Assembly: GCA_950022695.1 (NCBI GenBank)
Contig: CATLLN010000004.1
Location: forward strand, 98,759 to 162,758
Length of the DNA: 64,000 nucleotides
DNA from: an uncultured bacterium
GTDB lineage: Bacteria; Cyanobacteriota; Vampirovibrionia; Gastranaerophilales; Gastranaerophilaceae
Reading direction: 5' to 3'
Positions within the stretch are counted from its first letter, which is position 1; each line of letters starts with the position of its first letter. Positions 36,981-45,772 of the stretch are shown in pieces. The position numbers and the translations under genes are program-made. Below the pieces are notes generated by a model that did not search any database, was not told where the DNA came from, and worked only from the letters and a program-made list of their open reading frames with translations.

Positions 36981-37463
36981 ATGAAGCAGGATGTAAACAG
37001 GTTAGAAGTATTGAATGCAATTACGCCGTTAATTGAAAATACGGCAATGCGTTTTAATTTAATTCCTATAGAAATTGATTTTTCAAAAGAAAATCATAGA
37101 TGGTTTTTGAGAATATTTTTGTACTCTAATGACCACGGGATTACTCTTGAAGATTGTGAAAATGTTACACGAAGCCTTGAAGGATTTTTAGAAGAACTTA
37201 TTCCTGTAAAGTACTATCTTGAAGTATCTTCCCCGGGTTTGGAACGTAAGTTCAAATCAGAGAAAGAGTTTGTAATTTTCAAAGGTAAAAGAATCAGTCT
37301 TAAACTTAGAGAACCATTACTTGGTGAAACCGAAAAAATATTTAAAGGCGAAATTATTGATTATGATATGAATGAAGGTTTGACGTTTTTTAGATTTGAT
37401 GATGGCTCAGAGCTTCAAATACCAAAAGAAAATATACAATCTGCGAAATTATATATAGATTAA
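36981..37463 (+). CDS. rimP: Ribosome maturation factor RimP
   Basis: A 160-residue 30S assembly factor. The family pattern is present: a first alpha/beta domain with ITLEDCENVTRSLEGFLEE, the conserved YYLEVSSPGLERKFKSEKEF, and a small C-terminal barrel with FKGEIIDYD and QIPKENIQSAKLY. It lies 21 bases before nusA, the classical rimP-nusA order. AAGG lies before the ATG. infB does not follow, since nusA is closed by a terminator. Confidence 0.94.
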   Translation: MKQDVNRLEVLNAITPLIENTAMRFNLIPIEIDFSKENHRWFLRIFLYSNDHGITLEDCENVTRSLEGFLEELIPVKYYLEVSSPGLERKFKSEKEFVIFKGKRISLKLREPLLGETEKIFKGEIIDYDMNEGLTFFRFDDGSELQIPKENIQSAKLYID

Positions 37464-37484
37464 TATAAACGAAAGGAAGAACGA

Positions 37485-38735
37485 ATGATTAAAATCGGAG
37501 CAGGAAACTTAAATGAAGTTTTCGAAGAACTGGAAAGAGAAAAAGGTATTTCAAAAGAAGTTGTTATTTCTTCTTTATGTGATGCTATGGTTGCTGCATA
37601 TAAAAAACATTTAAGAATAAAAGAAATCGAAAATGTTGAAGCATTTTTGGATGAACAATCAGGTGAAATCGGTATTTTCAAGGGAAAAACAGTTGTTGAA
37701 TCAGTTGAAGATCCGGATAATGAAATCTCACTGGCTGAAGCTAAAGAAATTGATGAAGCTGTTGAATTAGGTGACGAAGTTAAATTGGAAGTTACTCCTG
37801 AACAATTCGGACGTATTGCAGCTCAAGCAGCTAATCAGGTTCTTACACAAAGAATCAGGGAAGCTGAAAGAAACCTTGTTTTAAATGAATTCTTAGATAA
37901 AAAAGGTACTTTAATTACAGGTATTATCCAGAAAGTTGATGACAGACGTAATGTTATTGTTAATATTGGTAAAACTGATGCGATTATGCCAAGAAAAGAA
38001 CAAATCCCGGGTGAATATTATAAACCTGGAAACAGAATCAGAGTTTTTGTACTTAACGTAAAAGAAACAACAAGATTACCTCAGGTTATTGTATCTCACG
38101 GGCATGCAGAAATCGTTAGAGAATTGTTTGAACTTGAAGTTCCTGAAATTGAAGACGGAATTGTTGAAATTAAATCAATTTCTCGTGAAGCAGGCTACAG
38201 AACTAAAATTGCTGTTTGGTCGAATGATCCTGAAGTTGATTCAGTGGGGGCTTGTATCGGACCTCGCGGAAGCAGAATTCAAACTATTGTATCTGAACTT
38301 AAAAATGAAAAAATCGACATCGTCAGATATTCTGAAGATCCGGTTGAATATATAGTAAATGCATTATCACCAGCAAGAGTTGTATCTGTTGATATTATGG
38401 CAGATGATGAATTTGCTCACGAAGCTCTTGTAGTTGTACCTGATGATCAATTAAGCCTTGCTATCGGACGTGAAGGTCAAAACGTAAGACTTGCACATAA
38501 GTTGACTAACTGGAAAATTGATATTAAATCAGTTTCTCAAATGGAACAGGCTGAAAATCAGAATGTTAATAACTATGAGTACGAAGAAGAAGTTGAAGAC
38601 GATGTTGTTGAAGATGTTGTAGATTCTGAAGAGTTACAGGCTGAAATTGAAGAAGAAATGAATCAGCAAGAACTTGATGAAGAAGATATTCAAGACGGCG
38701 GAGTTTCTGAAGAAGCAGAAGAAACTGAAGAATAA
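37485..38735 (+). CDS. nusA: Transcription factor NusA
   Basis: A 416-residue RNA-polymerase-binding factor for pausing, termination and antitermination. Order of domains: N-terminal polymerase-binding part (about 1-125, including EQFGRIAAQAANQVLTQRIR), S1 domain (about 135-200, with DAIMPRKEQIPGE), then two KH domains (KIAVWSNDPEVDSVGACIGP and LAIGREGQNVRLAHKLTNWK). The C-terminus is a long Glu/Asp-rich tail instead of the extra repeats of enterobacteria. AAAGGAAG precedes the ATG. Confidence 0.96.
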   Translation: MIKIGAGNLNEVFEELEREKGISKEVVISSLCDAMVAAYKKHLRIKEIENVEAFLDEQSGEIGIFKGKTVVESVEDPDNEISLAEAKEIDEAVELGDEVKLEVTPEQFGRIAAQAANQVLTQRIREAERNLVLNEFLDKKGTLITGIIQKVDDRRNVIVNIGKTDAIMPRKEQIPGEYYKPGNRIRVFVLNVKETTRLPQVIVSHGHAEIVRELFELEVPEIEDGIVEIKSISREAGYRTKIAVWSNDPEVDSVGACIGPRGSRIQTIVSELKNEKIDIVRYSEDPVEYIVNALSPARVVSVDIMADDEFAHEALVVVPDDQLSLAIGREGQNVRLAHKLTNWKIDIKSVSQMEQAENQNVNNYEYEEEVEDDVVEDVVDSEELQAEIEEEMNQQELDEEDIQDGGVSEEAEETEE

Positions 38736-38751
38736 TTTATTCTTTAATAAT

Positions 38752-38785
38752 AAAAAAGGACGGTTTAAAAACCGTCCTTTTTTAT
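38752..38785 (+). terminator. Bidirectional terminator, nusA / response regulator
   Basis: AAAAAAGGACGGTTT, tiny loop, AAACCGTCCTTTTTT. It lies between the convergent nusA and response-regulator genes and has A- and T-runs on both sides; it just touches the regulator's last codons. Confidence 0.9.
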
Positions 38786-39450
38786 ACCAAACCTTCTTTT
38801 AGAGCTTTAACTGCAGCTTGTGTTCTATCATCTACCACTAGTTTTTGGATAATATTACAAACGTGAGCTTTTGCTGTGTGTGAAGAAATAGTTAAAGCTT
38901 CTGCAATTTCGTTATTTGATTTACCGTCAACTACAAGTTTTAGAACTTCATATTCTCGCTGGGTCAAATTTGAGTGCTGTTCACGAAACATTGCACGTGA
39001 CATTTGTCTTTGCGGTACGATTCCGCAATTTTTATCGCGTAAAATCGGTACGGCAAGCGGGTCAATCCACATTGCGCCTTCTTTGATTGTTGTGATAATC
39101 ATTTTTAAGATATCTGTATTAATATCTTTCATAACATACGCGCAAGCCCCTGATTGAAGCGCATCAAGTACCTCATTTTCACTAATGTGTGATGTAAGCA
39201 TTATGACTTTTGCGTTTGTGTTAAGTTCAAGAATCTTTTTTGTTGCTTCGATTCCTGAAATGTCAGGCAAGCCAATATCCATAAGAGTTACATCAGGATG
39301 GGTTGTTTTGAATTTTTCTATGGCATCTCGTCCGTTTTGTGCTTCTGATGTTACTTCAAGTCCGTCTTGTTCTTCAAAAAGTGATTTTAGACCGACTCGC
39401 ATAAGTTTATGATCTTCTACCAAAAGTAGTTTTATTGGGGTATTTAACAT
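38782..39450 (-). CDS. NarL/FixJ-type response regulator, orphan
   Basis: A 222-residue two-component regulator. The receiver domain has the acidic pair E12/D13, phospho-acceptor D58 (LMDIGLPD), a threonine in VIMLTSH and lysine in VMKD near 108. The LuxR-type HTH is at about 155-218 (NLTQREYEVLKLVVDGKSNN, then EIAEALTISSHTAKAHVCNI). No histidine kinase is adjacent, so its partner is encoded elsewhere. Related cyanobacterial regulators control stress responses, but the target cannot be told here. Confidence 0.93.
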   Translation of the reverse strand: MLNTPIKLLLVEDHKLMRVGLKSLFEEQDGLEVTSEAQNGRDAIEKFKTTHPDVTLMDIGLPDISGIEATKKILELNTNAKVIMLTSHISENEVLDALQSGACAYVMKDINTDILKMIITTIKEGAMWIDPLAVPILRDKNCGIVPQRQMSRAMFREQHSNLTQREYEVLKLVVDGKSNNEIAEALTISSHTAKAHVCNIIQKLVVDDRTQAAVKALKEGLV

Positions 39451-39588
39451 ATTTTTACTCCTTATGGGTTATTTTTTTCTTATTATAGGAGTTATGTTTT
39501 TGTTGCATAACTGATTTTTGGATATTTAAACGGAGTATTATTTTATGTGATTACTTTTTGTTTATAATTTGAGTATGAATTTTATTAT

Positions 39589-39789
39589 TTATTTTAATTC
39601 AAGTGTGCAGCCGATAATTTTGGCAATAAGTTTCATTTCTTTATAAGTTATTGTTTCGTTTCTGAGTTTGTTTGATAAATTTGCCAGTGTATATGGTTTA
39701 TTAAGATAAAGTTCTAGTTGTTGGGCTACGTATTTAAGGGTTAAACCTTTTGTGTATAGGATTTCTTTTAATTCGGTAACTATTCTCAT
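39589..39789 (-). CDS. Small HTH protein (66 aa)
   Basis: A single-domain helix-turn-helix protein. The pattern LKEILYTKGLTLKYVAQQLE followed by LANLSNKLRNETITYKEMKL and AKIIGCTLEL fits a Cro-like fold with a short insertion, similar to DUF6471-type proteins. It lacks any effector domain. It is divergent from the pilin gene at 39908; the region between carries seven ATTAAT sites that could be its binding sites. Autoregulation or pilin control is an inference. Confidence 0.78.
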   Translation of the reverse strand: MRIVTELKEILYTKGLTLKYVAQQLELYLNKPYTLANLSNKLRNETITYKEMKLIAKIIGCTLELK

Positions 39790-39808
39790 ACTTATAATAA
39801 TTACATGT

Positions 39809-39880
39809 ATTAATCTAAAAATAATTAATTAATTTAATTAATGTTGCATTAATAAACGAATTAATGTGTATTAAATTAAT
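39809..39880. promoter_or_regulatory. Array of seven ATTAAT motifs
   Basis: ATTAAT (self-complementary) occurs at 39809, 39824, 39828, 39837, 39848, 39860 and 39875. The spacings of 11-15 bases between several sites are near one helical turn. The array lies between the divergent HTH and pilin genes. Confidence 0.6.
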
Positions 39881-39907
39881 GCGTTTAAAAATAATTTGGA
39901 GGATAAT

Positions 39908-40645
39908 ATGAAAAAAGCTTTTACTTTAGCAGAAGTTTTAATCACTCTTGGTATAATCGGAGTGGTTGCGGCGATGACAATACCTGTTTTGCTTGTAAAT
40001 ACAACAAGCCAAAAATATAGAAGTAAATTAAAAAAAACTATTTCAACACTTTCTCAAGCTGCCAGAATGTCTGATGCTCAATATGGGTTTGATTATTCCG
40101 GAATAAATGTTCGCTGTTCTGAAAATGGAGGAACTGAGCATCCTGAAAATATTATGTCAGTATGTTCAATAATTAATGGAACAATTAAAAGTGCTACATA
40201 TTTTCATCGCGCATCAGATATTAAACTTAATAAAGCTGGTAAAACTGAAAATTATTCGATAACATCAAATTTTACAAAAAATCAGGTTACATCTTTAAGT
40301 AATCTATCTAATGTCCATGCGTATGTACTTAATGACGGGACGATTATTGCATTTTCGCCGGATATGGGGACATTTGGTTGTACCCTAAAAAGCGGAGAAG
40401 TGTTAAAAGATGGATATAGCGGTACAAATATGGCATCTTGCGAAGGGTTTATTGATGTTAACGGAGTAGATCTGCCAAATAAAGAAGTTTCTTGTTCATC
40501 AGGTTCTAATTCTTTATCTAAAAATAATTGTATTGTAAAAAATAATGCTAAAGATTTGACAGATATTTATCCGATAAGATTTCATGATGGAGTTGTCGAA
40601 CCAGCAACAGCTGCCGCGCGTTATGTTTTAAGAACAACAAAATAG
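39908..40645 (+). CDS. Pilin-like protein
   Basis: A 245-residue type IV pilin-like protein. The leader is only MKKA, followed by FTLAEVLITLGIIGVVAAMT with glutamate at +5, then an amphipathic helix and a globular domain with cysteines (VRCSEN, SVCSII, GCTLKS, SCEGF, SCSSG, NCIVKN). The start at 39908 is set by GGAGG seven bases upstream; an earlier in-frame TTG overlaps that ribosome site. It shares the helix sequence with the interrupted pilin at 9476 but not the soluble part. No pilus assembly gene is nearby. Upstream ATTAAT repeats suggest tight control. Confidence 0.9.
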   Translation: MKKAFTLAEVLITLGIIGVVAAMTIPVLLVNTTSQKYRSKLKKTISTLSQAARMSDAQYGFDYSGINVRCSENGGTEHPENIMSVCSIINGTIKSATYFHRASDIKLNKAGKTENYSITSNFTKNQVTSLSNLSNVHAYVLNDGTIIAFSPDMGTFGCTLKSGEVLKDGYSGTNMASCEGFIDVNGVDLPNKEVSCSSGSNSLSKNNCIVKNNAKDLTDIYPIRFHDGVVEPATAAARYVLRTTK

Positions 40646-40735
40646 TTAATTATTCATAATTTTAATAGAAGCTAGCTAAAATCTTCTGTTTGTTATAAGA
40701 TTATTTGGATAAAATATTAAGGGATTGATAGATAT

Positions 40736-42343
40736 ATGAAAAACTCCAAATTTTCAGTTGTAATAGTCGGTAGCGGAATTGCAGGGTTGTATGCGGCATT
40801 AAAAATTGAACAGCAGTTACAATTGCCTGATGGGATTTTGTTGATTACAAAATCAAAACTTGGGGAAAGTAATTCTTATTACGCGCAAGGTGGTATGGTT
40901 GCGGTTTTAAAAGAAAACGAAAAGGATTCGGTTGAATCTCATGTGACTGATACGATAAAAGCCGGTGCAGGTTTGAGCGAATTAAATACTATTAAATTTA
41001 TCAGTGAAAATTCAGATAAGGTTGTAAAAGATTTATTAAAATTCGGGGTTGAATTTGATAAAGATGAGAATGGAAATTTTACATTAACAAAAGAAGCTGC
41101 ACACAGTGTAAGAAGGATTCTTCACTCCGGCGGGGATGCTACAGGCAGAGAAATGGAAATCGCGCTTTGTCATGCTGTTAAAGAAAATAAAAACATAAAT
41201 GTTTATGAAAATTCTGCTGTTGTTGATTTGCTGGTAAAAGATGGAACTTGCGGCGGTGTTGTTCTTTTAAATGAAAATGATGAATATGAAACAATTTATT
41301 CGCAATCTGTAATTTTAGCATCAGGCGGATTGGGACAGTTATATCAATATACAACTAATCCGAAAGGTGCGACAGGTGACGGGTTTGCGCTTGCATATCG
41401 TGCGGGTGCCGTTTTGCAGGATATGGAATTTGTTCAATTTCATCCGACCGCGTTGGCATTTAATGGTGCAGAAAACAGATTTTTAATTAGTGAAGCTGTT
41501 CGCGGTGAGGGTGCAAAACTTTGTGATGAATTCGGAATGGAATTTATGGTAAAATATCACGAAAAACGTGAACTTGCACCGCGTGATGTTGTAGCTCGTT
41601 CAATTTATTGTGAGATGAATAATAATGGTGACCCGAATGTTTATTTAAATGCAACGGGAATCGGTGAGGAAAAATTATTAAAACGCTTTCCTACTATTGC
41701 AAAAAAATGCGCAGAATACGGAATTGATATTACAACGGATTTAATTCCTGTAGCGCCTGCTGCTCACTATTTTATGGGCGGTGTTAAAACTAATTTGCGC
41801 GGAGAAACTTCTGTTAAAGGACTTTACGCGATTGGTGAAGTTTCTTCAACAGGCTTGCACGGCGGAAATCGTTTAGCCAGTAATTCGCTTTTGGAATGTG
41901 TTGTTTGCGCATATGAAGTTGCTGAATATCTTTCTCAAGCGGATGATGCAAAAATATTAACTCAGGATTCTTTTGAAGATTTAGTTTCTTGTTATGAAGA
42001 TGATTTAAAAGTTGAACCGGTTGATGTAAAAGAAATAAAGTTTAAATTACAATCTGCGATGTGGTCAGGAGTAGGTATTTTTAGAACCGAACAAACCCTT
42101 AATTCTGCACAGGATTTTATTGAAAAACTTTCAAATGAATTTAAAAGAGATTACAAGTGTTTAAATAAAGATGAATACGAACTTAGAAATATGCTTATTA
42201 CTGCAGAACTTATCATAAAATCTGCACTTCACAGGAAAGAATCCCGTGGAGCGCATTATCGTATTGATTATTTAAATACAAATGAAAATTGTGAACACAG
42301 TGTGATATCAAAAGAAAAAGGAGAAGTTAGTTTTGTTAAGTAG
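40736..42343 (+). CDS. nadB: L-aspartate oxidase
   Basis: A 535-residue FAD enzyme that oxidises aspartate to iminoaspartate for NAD synthesis. The FAD fold VVIVGSGIAGLYAALK is N-terminal; SYYAQGGMVAVL, HSVRRILHSGGDATGREME, LASGGLGQLYQYTTNP, FVQFHPTAL, HYFMGGVKTN and GLHGGNRLASNSLLECVV follow in order, and the helical C-terminal domain is complete. The nadC start overlaps its end by 11 bases. Quinolinate synthase (nadA), the enzyme between the two, is not in the window. Confidence 0.96.
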   Translation: MKNSKFSVVIVGSGIAGLYAALKIEQQLQLPDGILLITKSKLGESNSYYAQGGMVAVLKENEKDSVESHVTDTIKAGAGLSELNTIKFISENSDKVVKDLLKFGVEFDKDENGNFTLTKEAAHSVRRILHSGGDATGREMEIALCHAVKENKNINVYENSAVVDLLVKDGTCGGVVLLNENDEYETIYSQSVILASGGLGQLYQYTTNPKGATGDGFALAYRAGAVLQDMEFVQFHPTALAFNGAENRFLISEAVRGEGAKLCDEFGMEFMVKYHEKRELAPRDVVARSIYCEMNNNGDPNVYLNATGIGEEKLLKRFPTIAKKCAEYGIDITTDLIPVAPAAHYFMGGVKTNLRGETSVKGLYAIGEVSSTGLHGGNRLASNSLLECVVCAYEVAEYLSQADDAKILTQDSFEDLVSCYEDDLKVEPVDVKEIKFKLQSAMWSGVGIFRTEQTLNSAQDFIEKLSNEFKRDYKCLNKDEYELRNMLITAELIIKSALHRKESRGAHYRIDYLNTNENCEHSVISKEKGEVSFVK

Positions 42344-43163
42344 TTTTTTTGTTGAAGATCATGTTAAACAAGCATTAATGGAAGATATAGGATTTGGTGA
42401 CGTTACAACAGAAAGTATTGTTGGTGAAAATGAAATTTTTGCGGCTTCTCTTGTCTCCAGATGCGAAGGTATAATTTGCGGACTTGAAGTTTTTAAGACT
42501 GTATTTAAGGTTTTATCTGATAAAGTTGAAGTTAAATTATGCGTGTCTGATGGTGATAAAATTCAAAAAGGTGATTTGCTTGCGACTTTAAAGGGACCTG
42601 GAAAATATTTATTGTTAGGTGAAAGAGTTGCGCTAAATTATATACAAAGAATGAGCGGTATTGCAACAGAAACTAACAAATATCAGAATGCAATCGGTGA
42701 ACTTCCTTGTAAAATTGTTGATACAAGAAAAACGACACCGGGATTTAGAGCATTTGAAAAATATTCTGTAAAAGTAGGCGGCGGTGCGCTTCATAGATTT
42801 AACTTATCAGATTGTGCGATGATTAAAGACAACCATATTCAAGTTGCTGGTTCTGTTACAAATGCTGTAAATATGGTTAAAGCTAACCTTTCTCACGCAC
42901 ATAAAATCGAGCTTGAATGCGATACAATAGAACAAATTAAAGAAGCTTTACCGCTTGGTGTTGATATTATTATGCTTGATAATATGAGTTTAGAACAGAT
43001 GAAAGAAGCTGTTGAACTTATAAATCACAGAGCAATTGTAGAAGCCAGCGGAAATGTTCATCTTGAAACCGTTCGAAAAATAGCAGAATGCGGTGTTGAT
43101 GTAATTTCATCAAGCGCTATTGTTGCAAAAGCTCCAACTCTTGATATTGCTCTTGATATGTAG
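42333..43163 (+). CDS. nadC: Quinolinate phosphoribosyltransferase (decarboxylating)
   Basis: A 276-residue enzyme that turns quinolinate and PRPP into nicotinate mononucleotide. Family blocks are EDIGFGDVTTESI, LNYIQRMSGIAT, VDTRKTTPGFRAFEKYSVKV, GGGALHRFNLSDCAMIKDNH and VEASGNV, with VDVISSSAIV near the end. The start is a TTG at 42333 with AAAGGAG nine bases upstream, lying inside the end of nadB, so the pair is translationally coupled. Length is typical. Confidence 0.95.
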   Translation: MLSSFFVEDHVKQALMEDIGFGDVTTESIVGENEIFAASLVSRCEGIICGLEVFKTVFKVLSDKVEVKLCVSDGDKIQKGDLLATLKGPGKYLLLGERVALNYIQRMSGIATETNKYQNAIGELPCKIVDTRKTTPGFRAFEKYSVKVGGGALHRFNLSDCAMIKDNHIQVAGSVTNAVNMVKANLSHAHKIELECDTIEQIKEALPLGVDIIMLDNMSLEQMKEAVELINHRAIVEASGNVHLETVRKIAECGVDVISSSAIVAKAPTLDIALDM

Positions 43164-43245
43164 GGTTGATATAAAAATTAATATATTAGCAATTCTGGTG
43201 TAACAAATACGTTTATTACCATGTAAACATAAGGGGATTTTTACA

Positions 43246-43320
43246 ATGGGAATAGTTTTTGTTACACTTCAATTTTTGGCGTTCGGAGTTTTGACTAAGG
43301 ATTTATTTTTGCAAAACTAG
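43246..43320 (+). CDS. Possible 24-residue hydrophobic peptide
   Basis: ATG preceded by AAGGGGA at a good distance opens a frame of 24 codons. The peptide is hydrophobic in the middle (VFVTLQFLAFGVLT) and could be one short membrane helix. It ends within the 3' end of the convergent GH57 gene. The ribosome site is the main support; coding is unproven. Confidence 0.35.
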   Translation: MGIVFVTLQFLAFGVLTKDLFLQN

Positions 43321-45573
43321 TGATGGTCTTGTAACAGACAATACCATTTCATTTGGTATGTAAAAATCTTTTATTCCGTAATTTGCATTAATGAACAAGA
43401 ATTCTAAAGTTTCACCGTTTTTGATGTCTAAAAGTTCAAACGGGATTTTTAAATCTAAAACTTCATCGTAAGCAGTTTCGATTGATTTTGCTTGTTCTAA
43501 AACCCACATATCACCGGGGATTGCTTTAATTATACGTAAAAGTTGAAGTTTATCATTTCTTATGGCAATTTGGATTTCGTTATGGAATTTTTCCATTGAA
43601 ACTGGTGAGATGTTTTGTGTTTTATTTATTAGTCTAACAGGCGCAAGAACCTGTCTGTTGCTAGCTTTTCTTAGATAAATATACATCTGATATGTTCTTT
43701 TTGATAAATCAGAGTTTTCTCTTAAGTATTTGTTCAAATTAAATTTTAAGTAGAAATAATTTTCATCATTTCCAAAGCGGATTTTGTCAAAAAGTTTTGA
43801 TTCTCTCAATACAGGACCATCAGGAATTTCAATAAACCCTGCATTATTCCAGATATCTTCTTCTGTTGTAACAAATTTACCGTTTATTTCCGGTGTAATG
43901 AGTGATTTCGGGTATTTTGACGGTTTTGTTGTTGATATATTTGAAATTGGTTCATCCAAATATTTTGGAGTATCAAGATCTAAGTATCTGTAAATATTTT
44001 TTAAATGTGTTCTAAATAGGAAGTCAAAGATGTTATCTCTGCCTGAATCATTAGGTTCTCCATACCACCAGAACCAATCACTTCCTTCACATATAAATAA
44101 TTCACGTCTTGCAAGTTCAATATTCGGATTTAAAGGTTCGCGTTTTACAAAGTTTGAAAAATCTTGTCTAACACGTTTTAAGTATGTCCATGCAATATCT
44201 TTTACGGGTTCGTCAATCCATAATTTAAAATTACGGTTCATCCATGAGCCGGAAGCAATTTTATTTAGCGGTTTATCTTCTTTTGTGTTGTCCAAATAAT
44301 CGCTTATTAAAACTGTTTCTAATGTATCATCTTCTGTGATAAGTGTATAAAGTGTTTTTAAGAATGATGCACCGTCTTCAAGATAATTTTCCCAGCAATT
44401 TTCGCCATCAAGTGCGATGGTTAATAAGTGTTCGTGGTCAGGTGATGAAAGAATTTTGCTTTGTAAAACTTTAATTCTGTCATATAAGTCGTTTGCGGTT
44501 GCAATCGGGTTATGGTTCTGGTATTCAAAGCTTATCAAATTAGGTATTGATGAATCTCTAAATATCATTTTTAAATCTGAATTTTTTGTTTTGTAACGAT
44601 AAGTTTTTAATAAGTGGTATGGCTCTTTCAGATATCCTTTAAAATCGTGTTCAAATTCAAAATTGATTGAGTTTGCCAAAATTCCTTCATCAGAAATTGA
44701 CCAGTCCACTCCAATTGAACTTAAAAGTTCAAGAGTTTTTCCGTTTACACAGTGTTCAGATGGCCAAATACCTCTTGGTCGCTTTCCGAAAACTTCTTCG
44801 ATTCGGTCAAGAGCCATTTCAGTTTGGATCTTTGCATCCAATTCTGTTTTTAGATTTGAAATATCATCATCCGGTATTTGATTTTTTTTAATATTTTTAT
44901 AATCTAATAAAATTGGTAGAATTGGGTGATAATAAGGACTTGTTGTGATTTCAATTTTATTTTTTTCAACAAGTTTTTTTGTTGAAGGAATAATTTTTCT
45001 GATTATATCACGTTGAATTTCAATAATGTTTATTCTGTCTTCAAGTGTATAATTTTTACCTTTTTTGATAAGTTTTTTTAATTCTGAATTTGATGTTTTA
45101 TAAGACGGATCAACCCAGGCAAGATTAAACAATGCCATCAAGTCGGCATATTCTTGATTGGTAAAAATTGAAGTATCATTTGTACCTTCAGCCTGAACAA
45201 TTTGATAAAGTCTGTGATATTCAGGGTTAGTAAGAATCATTGTCTGATAATTTGCGTCAAAAAAGTTGTTTAAAATAAATATTTTATCTTCTTTTTTTAA
45301 TTCATTTTCCGGAGTAATTGTCATCCTTGAGTGAATATCGTGAGCACCTTTTTCGGCATAATCAATAATTGAGTCAACCAAAATTGGAACAATATTAAAG
45401 TTTAATTTTAATTTGTCAAATTTTTTAGTCCACATTGCCATATCAAGGTAATCTTTAACTGCGTGCAGTCTTACCCAAGGCATTAAATAATCTCCGCCGG
45501 ATGTCAATTGGTAAACCGGCTGGTGCATATGCCAGTAAAACGCTATAGACAACTTTTTTGACTGACTCATCAT
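43303..45573 (-). CDS. Glycoside hydrolase family 57 enzyme
   Basis: A 756-residue alpha-glucan enzyme (alpha-amylase or 4-alpha-glucanotransferase type). The five-region GH57 pattern is visible: HMHQP at 15-19, TSPYYHPILP at 211-220, GIWPSE with the likely nucleophile E273, and ALDGENCWENY with the likely acid D389. A long C-terminal domain (about 500-750) is beta-rich and may bind carbohydrate. No signal peptide is seen, so it probably acts on intracellular glycogen or maltodextrin. AAGGG precedes the first of two ATG codons. Exact specificity (hydrolysis or transfer) cannot be decided here. Confidence 0.92.
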   Translation of the reverse strand: MMSQSKKLSIAFYWHMHQPVYQLTSGGDYLMPWVRLHAVKDYLDMAMWTKKFDKLKLNFNIVPILVDSIIDYAEKGAHDIHSRMTITPENELKKEDKIFILNNFFDANYQTMILTNPEYHRLYQIVQAEGTNDTSIFTNQEYADLMALFNLAWVDPSYKTSNSELKKLIKKGKNYTLEDRINIIEIQRDIIRKIIPSTKKLVEKNKIEITTSPYYHPILPILLDYKNIKKNQIPDDDISNLKTELDAKIQTEMALDRIEEVFGKRPRGIWPSEHCVNGKTLELLSSIGVDWSISDEGILANSINFEFEHDFKGYLKEPYHLLKTYRYKTKNSDLKMIFRDSSIPNLISFEYQNHNPIATANDLYDRIKVLQSKILSSPDHEHLLTIALDGENCWENYLEDGASFLKTLYTLITEDDTLETVLISDYLDNTKEDKPLNKIASGSWMNRNFKLWIDEPVKDIAWTYLKRVRQDFSNFVKREPLNPNIELARRELFICEGSDWFWWYGEPNDSGRDNIFDFLFRTHLKNIYRYLDLDTPKYLDEPISNISTTKPSKYPKSLITPEINGKFVTTEEDIWNNAGFIEIPDGPVLRESKLFDKIRFGNDENYFYLKFNLNKYLRENSDLSKRTYQMYIYLRKASNRQVLAPVRLINKTQNISPVSMEKFHNEIQIAIRNDKLQLLRIIKAIPGDMWVLEQAKSIETAYDEVLDLKIPFELLDIKNGETLEFLFINANYGIKDFYIPNEMVLSVTRPSLVLQK

Positions 45574-45637
45574 TCGACTTAACCCTTATTACTATATCAT
45601 TGTATCATCTAAAAATTTAATTAACAAGAGGTTATTT

Positions 45638-45727
45638 ATGGAATTTATGCAGATGTTTACATGTCATTTTGAATTGACTAGGAAATCAGTTGAGCTTGCG
45701 AAACAAGATTTTCTGGTCTTCAAGTAA
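45638..45727 (+). CDS. Possible 29-residue peptide before a terminator
   Basis: ATG with GAGG six bases upstream opens a 29-codon frame (MEFMQMFTCHFELTRKSVEL, then AKQDFLVFK) whose stop lies directly before a strong terminator. That layout is what a real small gene would have. The peptide is amphipathic and not signal-like. I do not know a family for it. Confidence 0.45.
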   Translation: MEFMQMFTCHFELTRKSVELAKQDFLVFK

Positions 45728-45768
45728 AAAATAAAGGAGATGGCTAATGTCTCATCTCCTTTATTTTA
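45728..45768 (+). terminator. Strong bidirectional terminator
   Basis: AAATAAAGGAGATG, loop, CATCTCCTTTATTT. It closes the 29-residue frame on the plus strand and the gene at 45773 on the minus strand. Confidence 0.88.
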
Positions 45769-45772
45769 TTAA

